Origin: Thermoanaerobaculia bacterium | GTDB lineage: Bacteria > Acidobacteriota > Thermoanaerobaculia > Multivoradales > UBA5704 | Direction: 5' to 3' | DNA length: 9,379 bases | NCBI GenBank assembly: GCA_025937035.1 | Contig: JAICSG010000104.1 | Coordinates: forward strand, 1 to 9,379 | Part shown: positions 1 through 5,502 of the stretch, in pieces | Layout of the letters: each line of letters starts with the position of its first letter | Position numbering within the stretch: the first letter of the stretch is position 1 | Notes under the pieces: model-generated | What the model saw: only the letters and a program-made list of their open reading frames with translations | What the model was told of the DNA's origin: nothing | Databases searched by the model: none | Made by a program: the position numbers and the translations under genes

Positions 1-347
1 TAGATATACCGGATCTGAAACCGCATCTCGTTTGCCGTGACGTTGTTGAGGATGCGCAGAAGGCGCCGGGCAAGCTCGGGAGCCGGATGTCGCGTCGCCA
101 GGATGATCCCGGAGTGAGGACGTCCCTCTGCCATATAAGCCCGGGCCAGGGATTCGAAATGTGACCGGTTATGCGTTACCAGAGCCTTCCGCTCTCGCGC
201 GGCGAAGGCCAGTTGCTCCGCATCGTTATTGCCGAGTTGACCGGCTTCACGGGTGGTGGTCACGGAAAATCCGCGGGCGCGTACGAGCTCGGCGACGAGG
301 ACGTCGACGTCCTCATCCAGGTAGAGCTCGATGAAAGTCCGGGTCAC
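1..347 (-). CDS. DUF5615 family PIN-like toxin (3' end at window edge)
   Basis: I read this frame directly from the reverse strand: 115 codons plus two bases (TA) before the window ends, so the next base may complete a stop; the protein is therefore nearly or fully complete, matching the usual 110-120 residues of DUF5615. It starts with GTG at 347-345, which overlaps the TGA of the upstream DUF433 gene (GTGA), so translation is probably coupled. Family features visible: an acidic N-terminal strand YLDEDVD (D11, E12, D13, D15), the NNDAEQ motif (D42, E44), then LVTHNRSHF (residues 56-64) and HSGII (78-82). DUF5615 proteins are PIN-like predicted ribonucleases that act as toxins paired with DUF433 proteins. 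In many members the third motif reads T-x-D-x-D-F; here the two Asp positions appear as N60 and H63, so the metal site may be altered. Family assignment is strong, activity is inferred. Confidence 0.82.
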   Translation of the reverse strand, partial: MTRTFIELYLDEDVDVLVAELVRARGFSVTTTREAGQLGNNDAEQLAFAARERKALVTHNRSHFESLARAYMAEGRPHSGIILATRHPAPELARRLLRILNNVTANEMRFQIRYI

Positions 348-640
348 GATCCCTTGACGAGGGGATCGACGAGATCTTCAGGGATGCGGTTGCTCTCGAT
401 GTAGTCGTTGATCTCGGCCTGGTGGTCGCTGTAGTAGCTCAGGGCGTCGAAGACCTGAGCCAGCGTGAGATGGGGGAGATGGCCCGGGATCGCCTCCGGC
501 GAAACCCCCTGACGCCAGATTTCGACCACGGCCCGGACCGGCGTACGGGTCCCCTCGACGATCGGCTCGCCTCCGAGGATCTCGGGATCGGAGACAATGT
601 ATCGGTGCTGCGCTACCTGCATACGAAGGCTCTGCGCCAT
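344..640 (-). CDS. DUF433 domain antitoxin
   Basis: This 98-residue protein matches the DUF433 family (small helix-turn-helix-like proteins, usually the antitoxin partner of DUF5615/PIN-like toxins). Diagnostic stretches are IVSDPEILGGEPIVEGTRTP at residues 15-34, a G-x-S-P-E-A-I segment (45-51), and LTLAQVFDALSYYSDHQAEI (58-77), which is the typical end of the domain. The start at 640 is supported by GAGGTG at 660-655, which sits across the stop codon of the upstream ubiG-like gene, although the spacing of 14 bases is long; Met7 is an alternative start without a better site. The gap to ubiG is 18 bases, so the pair is likely read from the same transcript as ubiG. The 3' end overlaps the toxin start by 4 bases. 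Antitoxin role is inferred from family and arrangement. Confidence 0.85.
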   Translation of the reverse strand: MAQSLRMQVAQHRYIVSDPEILGGEPIVEGTRTPVRAVVEIWRQGVSPEAIPGHLPHLTLAQVFDALSYYSDHQAEINDYIESNRIPEDLVDPLVKGS

Positions 641-658
641 GGCATGGATTGTAGCACC

Positions 659-1435
659 TCACGCGGCCTTCGCCGCGTACCCAATGAAGAGCACGCTGCG
701 GTCGCGGCTCTCGCGGAGGCCGATCCGCCGGGCGGCCTCGAAATAGCTGATCTCCCCGCGCTTGCGGGCGCGCAGGATGCGCACCGTACGGATCGGATTG
801 GCGCCCGGCTTCAGGCCGGTCACGTCCCGGTTCTGGAGGCCGTTCTCGGCCAGCAGGGGCAGCAGCTCCTCGGGCTTGATGAACATCTTCCAGTCGTGCA
901 GGCCGGGCGGCATGAAGCTCGTCCAATTCCATTCCTGGAAGAGCTTGATCATCACCAGCTTGCTCTGGAAGGTGCGGTTGATCGTGTCGTAGAGGAAGAT
1001 CCCGCCCGGCTTCAGCACCCGCGAGATCTCCGCGATCACCTTCCGCAGGTCGTCGACGTGCTCCAGGACGTCGCAGCAGTAGGCGAGCTCGAAGGTGGCG
1101 TCGGGGAAGGGGATACTCTCCCCGGTCCCCTGGCGGTAATCGATCTCCAGCCCTTCGGCGCGGGCGTGGGCCCGGGCGGCCTCCAGCGATCTCTCGGACG
1201 GATCGATTCCCGTTACCGCGCAGCCGAGGCGGGCGAACTCCTCCGCGAGAATGCCGCCGCCGCACCCCACGTCGAGGGTCTTTTTGCCGCGGGGATCGAT
1301 CCCCAGGTCCTCCGTCAGCACCCGCTGCATGTAGCCGAAGCGGGCGGGGTTGAGCCCGCGCAGGACGTGCAGGAACCCCGACTCGTCCCACCACGAATCC
1401 GCCATCGCGTCGTAGACCTGATTGTCGACCGGCAT
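659..1435 (-). CDS. ubiG: UbiG-type SAM-dependent O-methyltransferase
   Basis: A 258-residue class I SAM methyltransferase closely resembling UbiG, which performs the two O-methylation steps of ubiquinone synthesis at the membrane surface. Visible landmarks: N-terminal WWDESGFLHVLRGLNPARFGY (the family's W-W/D...L..-N-P-x-R motif, residues 15-35), SAM motif I LDVGCGGG (54-61), the acidic loop GIDPS (76-80), DVLEHVDD (122-129), LKPGG (141-145), and the UbiG-specific INRT then HDWKMFIKPEEL (152-155 and 180-191). I place the start at the ATG at 1435 because GGAGGG (1450-1445) lies 9 bases before it; the next ATG upstream (1444) directly abuts that site and would add only three residues. It follows mtaB by 69 bases and precedes the DUF433 gene by 18. 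Whether this organism makes ubiquinone cannot be judged; many GC-rich non-proteobacteria use menaquinone, so the substrate could be a related quinone precursor or another phenol. Confidence 0.85.
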   Translation of the reverse strand: MPVDNQVYDAMADSWWDESGFLHVLRGLNPARFGYMQRVLTEDLGIDPRGKKTLDVGCGGGILAEEFARLGCAVTGIDPSERSLEAARAHARAEGLEIDYRQGTGESIPFPDATFELAYCCDVLEHVDDLRKVIAEISRVLKPGGIFLYDTINRTFQSKLVMIKLFQEWNWTSFMPPGLHDWKMFIKPEELLPLLAENGLQNRDVTGLKPGANPIRTVRILRARKRGEISYFEAARRIGLRESRDRSVLFIGYAAKAA

Positions 1436-1444
1436 GAGAGTCAT

Positions 1445-1450
1445 CCCTCC
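1445..1450 (-). promoter_or_regulatory. Ribosome binding site deciding the ubiG start
   Basis: GGAGGG on the minus strand ends immediately before ATG 1444 (spacing 0) and 9 bases before ATG 1435. Only the second ATG has workable spacing, so the shorter protein is preferred. Confidence 0.65.
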
Positions 1451-1504
1451 AGAGATTTCAAATTCCTCTCGTCCTACGAGGGATGAGCGGGTTTTGGATG
1501 AAGG

Positions 1505-2746
1505 CTACGCCACGAGCCGTCCCAGGACCCCATCCTCGGCCAGCCCGGTCACCTCCACCTCCGAAAACCGGTTCCAAAGCCCCGCCCCTTCGAGGCTGAA
1601 AACACGCAGGTAGTTGTCGGTCAGGCCGTGCCCCAGGCCGTCTTTTGGCCTCTCCCAGAGCACGGTCTGGCGGGTGCCGAGGTGGGCGGCGCGGAAGGCC
1701 CGTTCGGCGCGGTCCGCGGCGGCGAGCATCCTCTCCATCCGCTCCCGCTTCTCTTCGGGAGAGACCTGATCCGGAAACTCCTCGGCCGCGGTGCCGGAAC
1801 GGGGGGAGTAAGGGAAGACATGGATCTTGGCGAAACCGGCGGCCTCCACCGTGGCCAGGCTCTCGGCGAATTCGGCCTCGGTCTCTCCCGGGAAGCCCAC
1901 GATGACATCGGTGGTGACGGCCACGCCCGGCACGGCGGCGCGGACGCGGCCGAGCAGCGCGAGATATCCCTCCGCGGTATAGGGGCGGCGCATGCGGCGC
2001 AGGGTGGCGGTGGCGCCGCTCTGGAGCGAGAGGTGGAGGTGGCGGCAGAGGCGGCGGTCCCGCCAGAGGTCGAGGAGCGGCTCGTCGAGATCCCAGGGCG
2101 CGATCGAGGTCAGGCGCAGCCGGGGGACCTCCGTCTGGTCGAGGATCGCGCGGACCAGATCTCCGAGACGGCCCCCCTCCGATCGCCAGGCGGAGATCTG
2201 CACGCCGGTGATCACGATCTCCCGGTGACCGCGGCCGAGGAGCTCCCGGACCTCCGCCACCACCTCCGCCGGCGGACGGCTCCGCTGGGCCCCGCGCGTG
2301 AAAGGGATGATGCAGAAGGAGCACCGCATGTTGCAGCCGTCCTCCACCTTCACCAGGGCCCGCGTGGGGCCCGTCTGCGGGGCGCAGGGGGCTCCGGGGT
2401 CCGCCTCCGGAAAGGCCGCGTGGACCAGGTCGACCAGACGGTCCTTTTCGGCGTTGGGAACGACGAGATCGACCCCGGCGAGCCGCGCGGCCTCCTCGGG
2501 GGAGCCGCTGGCGTAGCAGCCGGTCAGCACCGTCCGGACCGGCCGCCCGGACCGCCGCGCCCGTCCCGCCGCCTTGCGCGACTCCCGGGCGGCCACGTGA
2601 GTGACCGTGCAGGAGTTGACCACGTGGAGATCCGCCTCGGCCAGCGAGCCCACCACCCGGTGCCCGGCCGCCTCGAATTGCCGTCCCAGGCGCTCGATCT
2701 CCGCCTGGTTGAGCTTGCAGCCGAGGTGGGTGAGGTGGACGCGCAT
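1505..2746 (-). CDS. mtaB: tRNA (N6-threonylcarbamoyladenosine(37)-C2)-methylthiotransferase MtaB
   Basis: A 413-residue radical-SAM methylthiotransferase of the MiaB/RimO superfamily. The HLGCKLNQAE signature (residues 7-16) points to the MtaB (YqeV) branch, which turns t6A into ms2t6A at position 37 of ANN-decoding tRNAs. Architecture: N-terminal UPF0004 domain with the three auxiliary-cluster cysteines C10, C46 and C77; radical-SAM domain with CNMRCSFC (C138, C142, C145); ITGVQISAW (179-187), HLHLSLQSG, TDVIVGFPGETE and FPYSPRSGT; and a short C-terminal TRAM-like region from about residue 345. The start at 2746 is where homology begins; a GGAGG at 2764-2760 lies 13 bases upstream, a long spacing. 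The frame stays open to 2800 and ATG 2782 would add 12 residues unrelated to the family. It is first of a minus-strand block and diverges from the DsbD-like gene. Length is normal for MtaB. Confidence 0.93.
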   Translation of the reverse strand: MRVHLTHLGCKLNQAEIERLGRQFEAAGHRVVGSLAEADLHVVNSCTVTHVAARESRKAAGRARRSGRPVRTVLTGCYASGSPEEAARLAGVDLVVPNAEKDRLVDLVHAAFPEADPGAPCAPQTGPTRALVKVEDGCNMRCSFCIIPFTRGAQRSRPPAEVVAEVRELLGRGHREIVITGVQISAWRSEGGRLGDLVRAILDQTEVPRLRLTSIAPWDLDEPLLDLWRDRRLCRHLHLSLQSGATATLRRMRRPYTAEGYLALLGRVRAAVPGVAVTTDVIVGFPGETEAEFAESLATVEAAGFAKIHVFPYSPRSGTAAEEFPDQVSPEEKRERMERMLAAADRAERAFRAAHLGTRQTVLWERPKDGLGHGLTDNYLRVFSLEGAGLWNRFSEVEVTGLAEDGVLGRLVA

Positions 2747-2817
2747 GGGGGGATCATAGCCTCCGGAATTCCACCCGGCCATGGATGGGTTACTCTTCAC
2801 CGCCTGGAGTCCTTCCG
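2747..2817. promoter_or_regulatory. Divergent intergenic region, mtaB / dsbD-like
   Basis: These 71 bases separate the two divergent starts and must hold or border promoters for both directions. I see a GGAATTCC palindrome at 2765-2772, a minus-strand GGAGG (2764-2760) for mtaB and a plus-strand GGAG (2806-2809) placed 8 bases before the DsbD-like start. No convincing -10/-35 pair was recognised on either strand, so the label rests on arrangement only. Confidence 0.35.
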
Positions 2818-4704
2818 ATGACCGCGCCCAAGACCGCGCTCCCCCTCCTCGCCGCCGCCCTCCTTCTGGCGCCGGGCCATGCCTGGGGCGTGGCGGGGGA
2901 ATGGTCCAAGAATCTGCAGTCGAGCGTGCGGCTGATCACCCCTTGGCGGACGGCCCCGCGCGGCGGCGAGCTGATCCTGGGGCTCCACTTCCGCCTCTCC
3001 CCCGGCTGGCACGTCTACTGGAAGAACAGCGGCGACGCGGGCTTCCCCCCGTCGGTCACCCTCCAGCCGGCCGATCGCCTCACCCCACCCGAGATCCTCT
3101 GGCCCACGCCGCGCCGCTTCGAGTTGCCGGGCGGCCTGGTGGCCTTCGGCTACGAGAAGGAGGTGGTCTATCCCGTACGAGCGGAGATCAAGCCGGAAGC
3201 CCCGGCTACGGCCCCCGCCGCGACCTCGGATACCCCGCCGGCCACCTCGGACGCCGCGGCCGCGCCGGCTGGAGAGGTCCTCCACCTCGCGGCCGATCTC
3301 GACTACCTGGTCTGCCAGGTGGACTGCGTCCCCTACCGCTATACGTTGACCGTCGACCAGCCGTTGGTAGGAGATCAGCGGGATCAGCCCGACAGCGATC
3401 CGGAGACCGTGGGGCTGCTCCAGGCGGCGCTCGATCAGGTGCCGCGGATCACGCGGGAGCTGCCCGGGGTGAGGACCGGCGCGGTGCTCGACGCCAGCCG
3501 CGCGGGGGAGACACCGGATCTGGAGATCCGCGTCCTCGGCGCCCGGGCCCTGGCGGGGAAGACCGACCTCTTCCTCGAATCCCAGGAGACCTTCGACGCC
3601 GGCCGGCCCCGGATGCGGGCAACCGCCAGCGGCGTGGTCTTCCATGTGCCGATGAAACCCAAGGTGACCAACAAGCCGCTGCCGGCCCGTGCCACCCTCG
3701 ACTGGACGGTCTCCAATCTGGTGGGGAAGGACGGCAAACCGTTCAATCTGGAGGCCCGGCGGGACGTCCAGGTGTGGGCCCAAGCCGGCGCGCCGCCGGA
3801 CCCGATGAAGGAGGGGGCGCCCGGCGGCGCGTCCGACCGCTTCCTCCGGCTGCTCCTGCGGGCCTTCCTCGGCGGCCTGCTGATGTGCCTCACGCCGGCC
3901 GTGCTGGCCCTTTTCATCGGCGAGATCTTCTCCTTGCGGCTGCCCGGGACCGGCGTGCGCGAGGGGGCCGCGGCGGCGGCCACCGGTGTGGTCGGCGGTT
4001 GCTGGGTGGTGGCGGCGGTCGCCCTTCTGGGCCGCCGGGCGGGGCTGCCCGCCAACTGGCCGGACCTCCTTCAGGAGCCCGCCGTGGGCGCCCTGCTGGT
4101 GGTGGCCGCGCTGCTGCTGGCCCTCAATCTCTGGGGCTTTCTGGAGATCCCCCTGCCGGCCGCGAACGCCGGGCGAGCGGGCACGGGGCGCCACCTGCTG
4201 GCCGGCCTGTTCACCGTGCCGCTGGCGATCGCCTGGCCCATCCCCCTGCTGGAGGAGCCGGTCGGCTTCGCCTTCGGGCGCGGCCCGGCGGCGGTGACCG
4301 CCCTGTTCGCGGTGATCGGCTTCGGCCTGGCGTTCCCCTATCTGCTGATCCTCCTGGCCCCGGCGCTGGCCCGCAGGGTGCCCGCGCCGGGCGTCTGGCT
4401 GCCGCGCCTGCGCGAGGGGCTGGGCTTCCTCGCCGGCGGCGGCGCTCTCTGGCTGCTCTACGCCCTCTCCCGCCGGGTGAGCCCGGTGGGGCTCGCCTTC
4501 GTCGAGCTCGCCTTGCTCGGCATGGGCCTCCTCGCCTGGCTGCGCGCCCGCGAGGGGACGCGTGCCGTGGCCCGTTTCGTTCTCGCCCTCGGCCTCGCCG
4601 CCTGCGCCGCCGGAGCGCTCTGGCTGGCCGACCACAACCGATTGACCCCCAGGCCCCTCACGGCCCTGGAATCGACGACCCACAACCCGATCTCAGGAGG
4701 TTGA
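2818..4704 (+). CDS. DsbD/ScsB-family membrane protein lacking both transmembrane redox cysteines
   Basis: A 628-residue protein of the protein-disulfide reductase DsbD family, which normally moves reducing power from cytoplasmic thioredoxin to the periplasm. The start at ATG 2818 has GGAG 8 bases upstream and gives a good signal peptide (hydrophobic 7-18, cleavage near 22-27); an upstream in-frame ATG at 2785 would spoil it. Residues 28-320 form the periplasmic N-terminal domain (LSPGWHVYWKNSGDAGFP at 60-77) with the expected Cys pair C166-x3-C170 (LVCQVDCVP), preceded by an Ala/Pro/Thr-rich insertion at about 126-152. From 343 to 603 come about eight hydrophobic segments. Aligned by eye with the family, the conserved LNLMPCV in the first reads MCLTPAV (Cys to A361) and ATPCTAP in the fourth reads IAWPIP (Cys to W473). 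Other membrane cysteines are C357, C395 and C596. No C-terminal thioredoxin domain is present. Its role may therefore differ from electron transfer. It forms an operon with the redoxin gene 2 bases downstream. Confidence 0.82.
   Translation: MTAPKTALPLLAAALLLAPGHAWGVAGEWSKNLQSSVRLITPWRTAPRGGELILGLHFRLSPGWHVYWKNSGDAGFPPSVTLQPADRLTPPEILWPTPRRFELPGGLVAFGYEKEVVYPVRAEIKPEAPATAPAATSDTPPATSDAAAAPAGEVLHLAADLDYLVCQVDCVPYRYTLTVDQPLVGDQRDQPDSDPETVGLLQAALDQVPRITRELPGVRTGAVLDASRAGETPDLEIRVLGARALAGKTDLFLESQETFDAGRPRMRATASGVVFHVPMKPKVTNKPLPARATLDWTVSNLVGKDGKPFNLEARRDVQVWAQAGAPPDPMKEGAPGGASDRFLRLLLRAFLGGLLMCLTPAVLALFIGEIFSLRLPGTGVREGAAAAATGVVGGCWVVAAVALLGRRAGLPANWPDLLQEPAVGALLVVAALLLALNLWGFLEIPLPAANAGRAGTGRHLLAGLFTVPLAIAWPIPLLEEPVGFAFGRGPAAVTALFAVIGFGLAFPYLLILLAPALARRVPAPGVWLPRLREGLGFLAGGGALWLLYALSRRVSPVGLAFVELALLGMGLLAWLRAREGTRAVARFVLALGLAACAAGALWLADHNRLTPRPLTALESTTHNPISGG
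4695..4701 (+). promoter_or_regulatory. Strong ribosome binding site inside the end of the dsbD-like gene
   Basis: AGGAGGT lies within the last codons of the DsbD-like gene and 5 bases before ATG 4707. It fixes the redoxin start, shows the two genes are translated as an operon, and argues against reading the redoxin as a fusion to the frame that stays open upstream. Confidence 0.8.
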
Positions 4705-4706
4705 CG

Positions 4707-5309
4707 ATGCGCAGCACCGGAAAGATCCTCATCCTCGCGCTCGCCGTCCTGGCGCTCGCGGCCCTCCCCGCGCTGGCCGACGGCGCCGTCGGCGCCACCG
4801 CTCCCGCCTTCTCCCTCAAGGGGGTGGATGGCAAGACGTATTCGCTCGCGGACTACAAAGGCAAGGTCGTGGTGCTCGAATGGGTCAACCCGAACTGCCC
4901 GTTCTCCCACCGCCACGCGAAGGAGCACACGATGAGCGAGCTCGCCAAGCAGCACGGCGAGGTCGTCTGGCTGGGGATCAACAGCACCAGCCCGCGGAGC
5001 ACCGACTTCATGCGGCCCTCCGAGCAGGCCGCCTACGACAAGGAGCATGGCGTCAACTATCCCGTGCTCTACGACGAGAGCGGCCAGGTGGGCCACGCCT
5101 ACGGCGCCCGCACCACACCGCACATGTTCATCATCGGCGCGGACGGCAAGATCGCCTACAACGGCGCGATCGACGACGATCCTCCGGGGCGCAAGTCGAA
5201 GGCCGACCGGCTCAACTACGTCGGCCAGGGGCTCAACGCCGAGAAGGGCGGCAAGAGCCCGGACCCGGCCACGACCAAGCCGTATGGTTGCAGCGTGAAA
5301 TACGAATAA
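4707..5309 (+). CDS. Secreted peroxiredoxin/thioredoxin-like protein (redoxin, CxxS)
   Basis: A 200-residue AhpC/TSA-type thioredoxin-fold protein. Residues 1-24 are a signal peptide (MRSTGK, then a long Leu/Ala core, cleavage around ALA-DG), so it acts outside the cytoplasm. After GATAPAFSLKGVDGKTYSL (29-47) comes the active-site loop WVNPNCPFSHRH (59-70): C64 is the peroxidatic or first thioredoxin Cys, and S67 takes the place of the second Cys of a CxxC. The cis-Pro loop is at TTPHMFIIGADGKIAYNGAI. The tail ends KPYGCSVKY, placing a second Cys at 195, five residues from the end, which is a recurrent ending in this single-Cys Prx-like group as I recall it. The gene follows the DsbD-like gene by 2 bases with AGGAGGT at 4695-4701 and is followed by a terminator. 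Likely roles are a thiol peroxidase or a redox partner of the DsbD homologue; the sequence does not decide between them. Confidence 0.88.
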   Translation: MRSTGKILILALAVLALAALPALADGAVGATAPAFSLKGVDGKTYSLADYKGKVVVLEWVNPNCPFSHRHAKEHTMSELAKQHGEVVWLGINSTSPRSTDFMRPSEQAAYDKEHGVNYPVLYDESGQVGHAYGARTTPHMFIIGADGKIAYNGAIDDDPPGRKSKADRLNYVGQGLNAEKGGKSPDPATTKPYGCSVKYE

Positions 5310-5338
5310 ACGCCTGGATGCATTGTTGAATGTTGTAG

Positions 5339-5370
5339 AGCCCCGGCCCAGCCGGGGCTTTAACTTTTTT
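5339..5370 (+). terminator. Intrinsic terminator of the dsbD-like/redoxin operon
   Basis: A perfect 9-base stem, AGCCCCGGC (5339-5347) and GCCGGGGCT (5351-5359), with a 3-base loop, followed by TTTAAC and six T (5365-5370). The T-run lies on the plus strand only, so it terminates rightward transcription and isolates the operon from the repeat-protein gene. Confidence 0.88.
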
Positions 5371-5396
5371 GGGCGGCGGCCGAATTCTGGTAGTAT
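5369..5396 (+). promoter_or_regulatory. Possible promoter of the repeat-protein gene
   Basis: TTGGGC (5369-5374) and TAGTAT (5391-5396) are separated by 16 bases and match the sigma-70 consensus at 3 and 4 of 6 positions. This is weak, but it is the only candidate noticed between the terminator and the gene, and the inverted repeat at 5393-5419 would cover its start-site region. Confidence 0.25.
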
Positions 5397-5419
5397 GTTT
5401 CCCAGATACCCAAACATAC
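5393..5419. promoter_or_regulatory. Perfect 8-base inverted repeat, possible operator
   Basis: GTATGTTT (5393-5400) and AAACATAC (5412-5419) are exact reverse complements separated by 11 bases, giving centres 19 bases apart, close to two helical turns, as expected for a dimeric regulator. The arms are A/T-rich in otherwise GC-rich DNA, between a terminator and a gene start. It could also fold as an RNA hairpin. No T-run follows, so it is not a terminator. A CGGCATGCCG palindrome adjoins it at 5420-5429. Confidence 0.4.
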
Positions 5420-5437
5420 CGGCATGCCGCCGGTCCT

Positions 5438-5462
5438 GGCTCCTGAGGCTCCATTTGGCTCC
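5438..5462 (+). repeat. Three GGCTCC copies in the leader
   Basis: GGCTCC occurs at 5438-5443, 5447-5452 and 5457-5462, with start-to-start spacing of 9 and 10 bases, in the untranslated leader of the repeat-protein gene. It may be a regulatory or RNA-structure element, or chance in GC-rich sequence. Confidence 0.3.
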
Positions 5463-5464
5463 GG

Positions 5465-5502
5465 GGTTCAGCGAGGGATTTGTTTGCTCGGGGGGAGGAA
5501 CC
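5465..5502 (+). promoter_or_regulatory. Possible hairpin enclosing the ribosome binding site of the repeat-protein gene
   Basis: GGTTC (5465-5469) can pair with GAACC (5498-5502) and CGAG (5472-5475) with CTCG (5487-5490). The ribosome binding site GGAGG (5494-5498) lies partly in the outer stem and the ATG follows at 5503. Such a fold could limit translation initiation. The pairing is short and found by eye only. Confidence 0.25.

Noticed and set aside
1466..1482. Small hairpin between mtaB and ubiG (CTCGT / ACGAG)
   Set aside because: The stem is only 5 perfect bases and no T-run follows on the minus strand, so it is not a credible terminator.
422..1486. Long plus-strand frame opposite ubiG and the DUF433 gene
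   Set aside because: Antisense shadow caused by high GC; no domain seen, and it covers two well-supported minus-strand genes.
1628..2821. Long plus-strand frame opposite mtaB
   Set aside because: It is the complement of a confidently identified gene, with shadow-like composition and no family motifs.
2797..4683. Minus-strand frame of 628 codons opposite the DsbD-like gene
   Set aside because: Gln/Gly/Arg-rich shadow product; the plus strand has the signal peptide, membrane segments and family motifs.
2781..5309. An 842-codon plus-strand frame that would fuse the redoxin to an upstream extension
   Set aside because: The upstream part is the out-of-frame shadow of the DsbD-like gene (Arg/Pro/Gly-rich). 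The redoxin has its own ribosome binding site and signal peptide at 4707.
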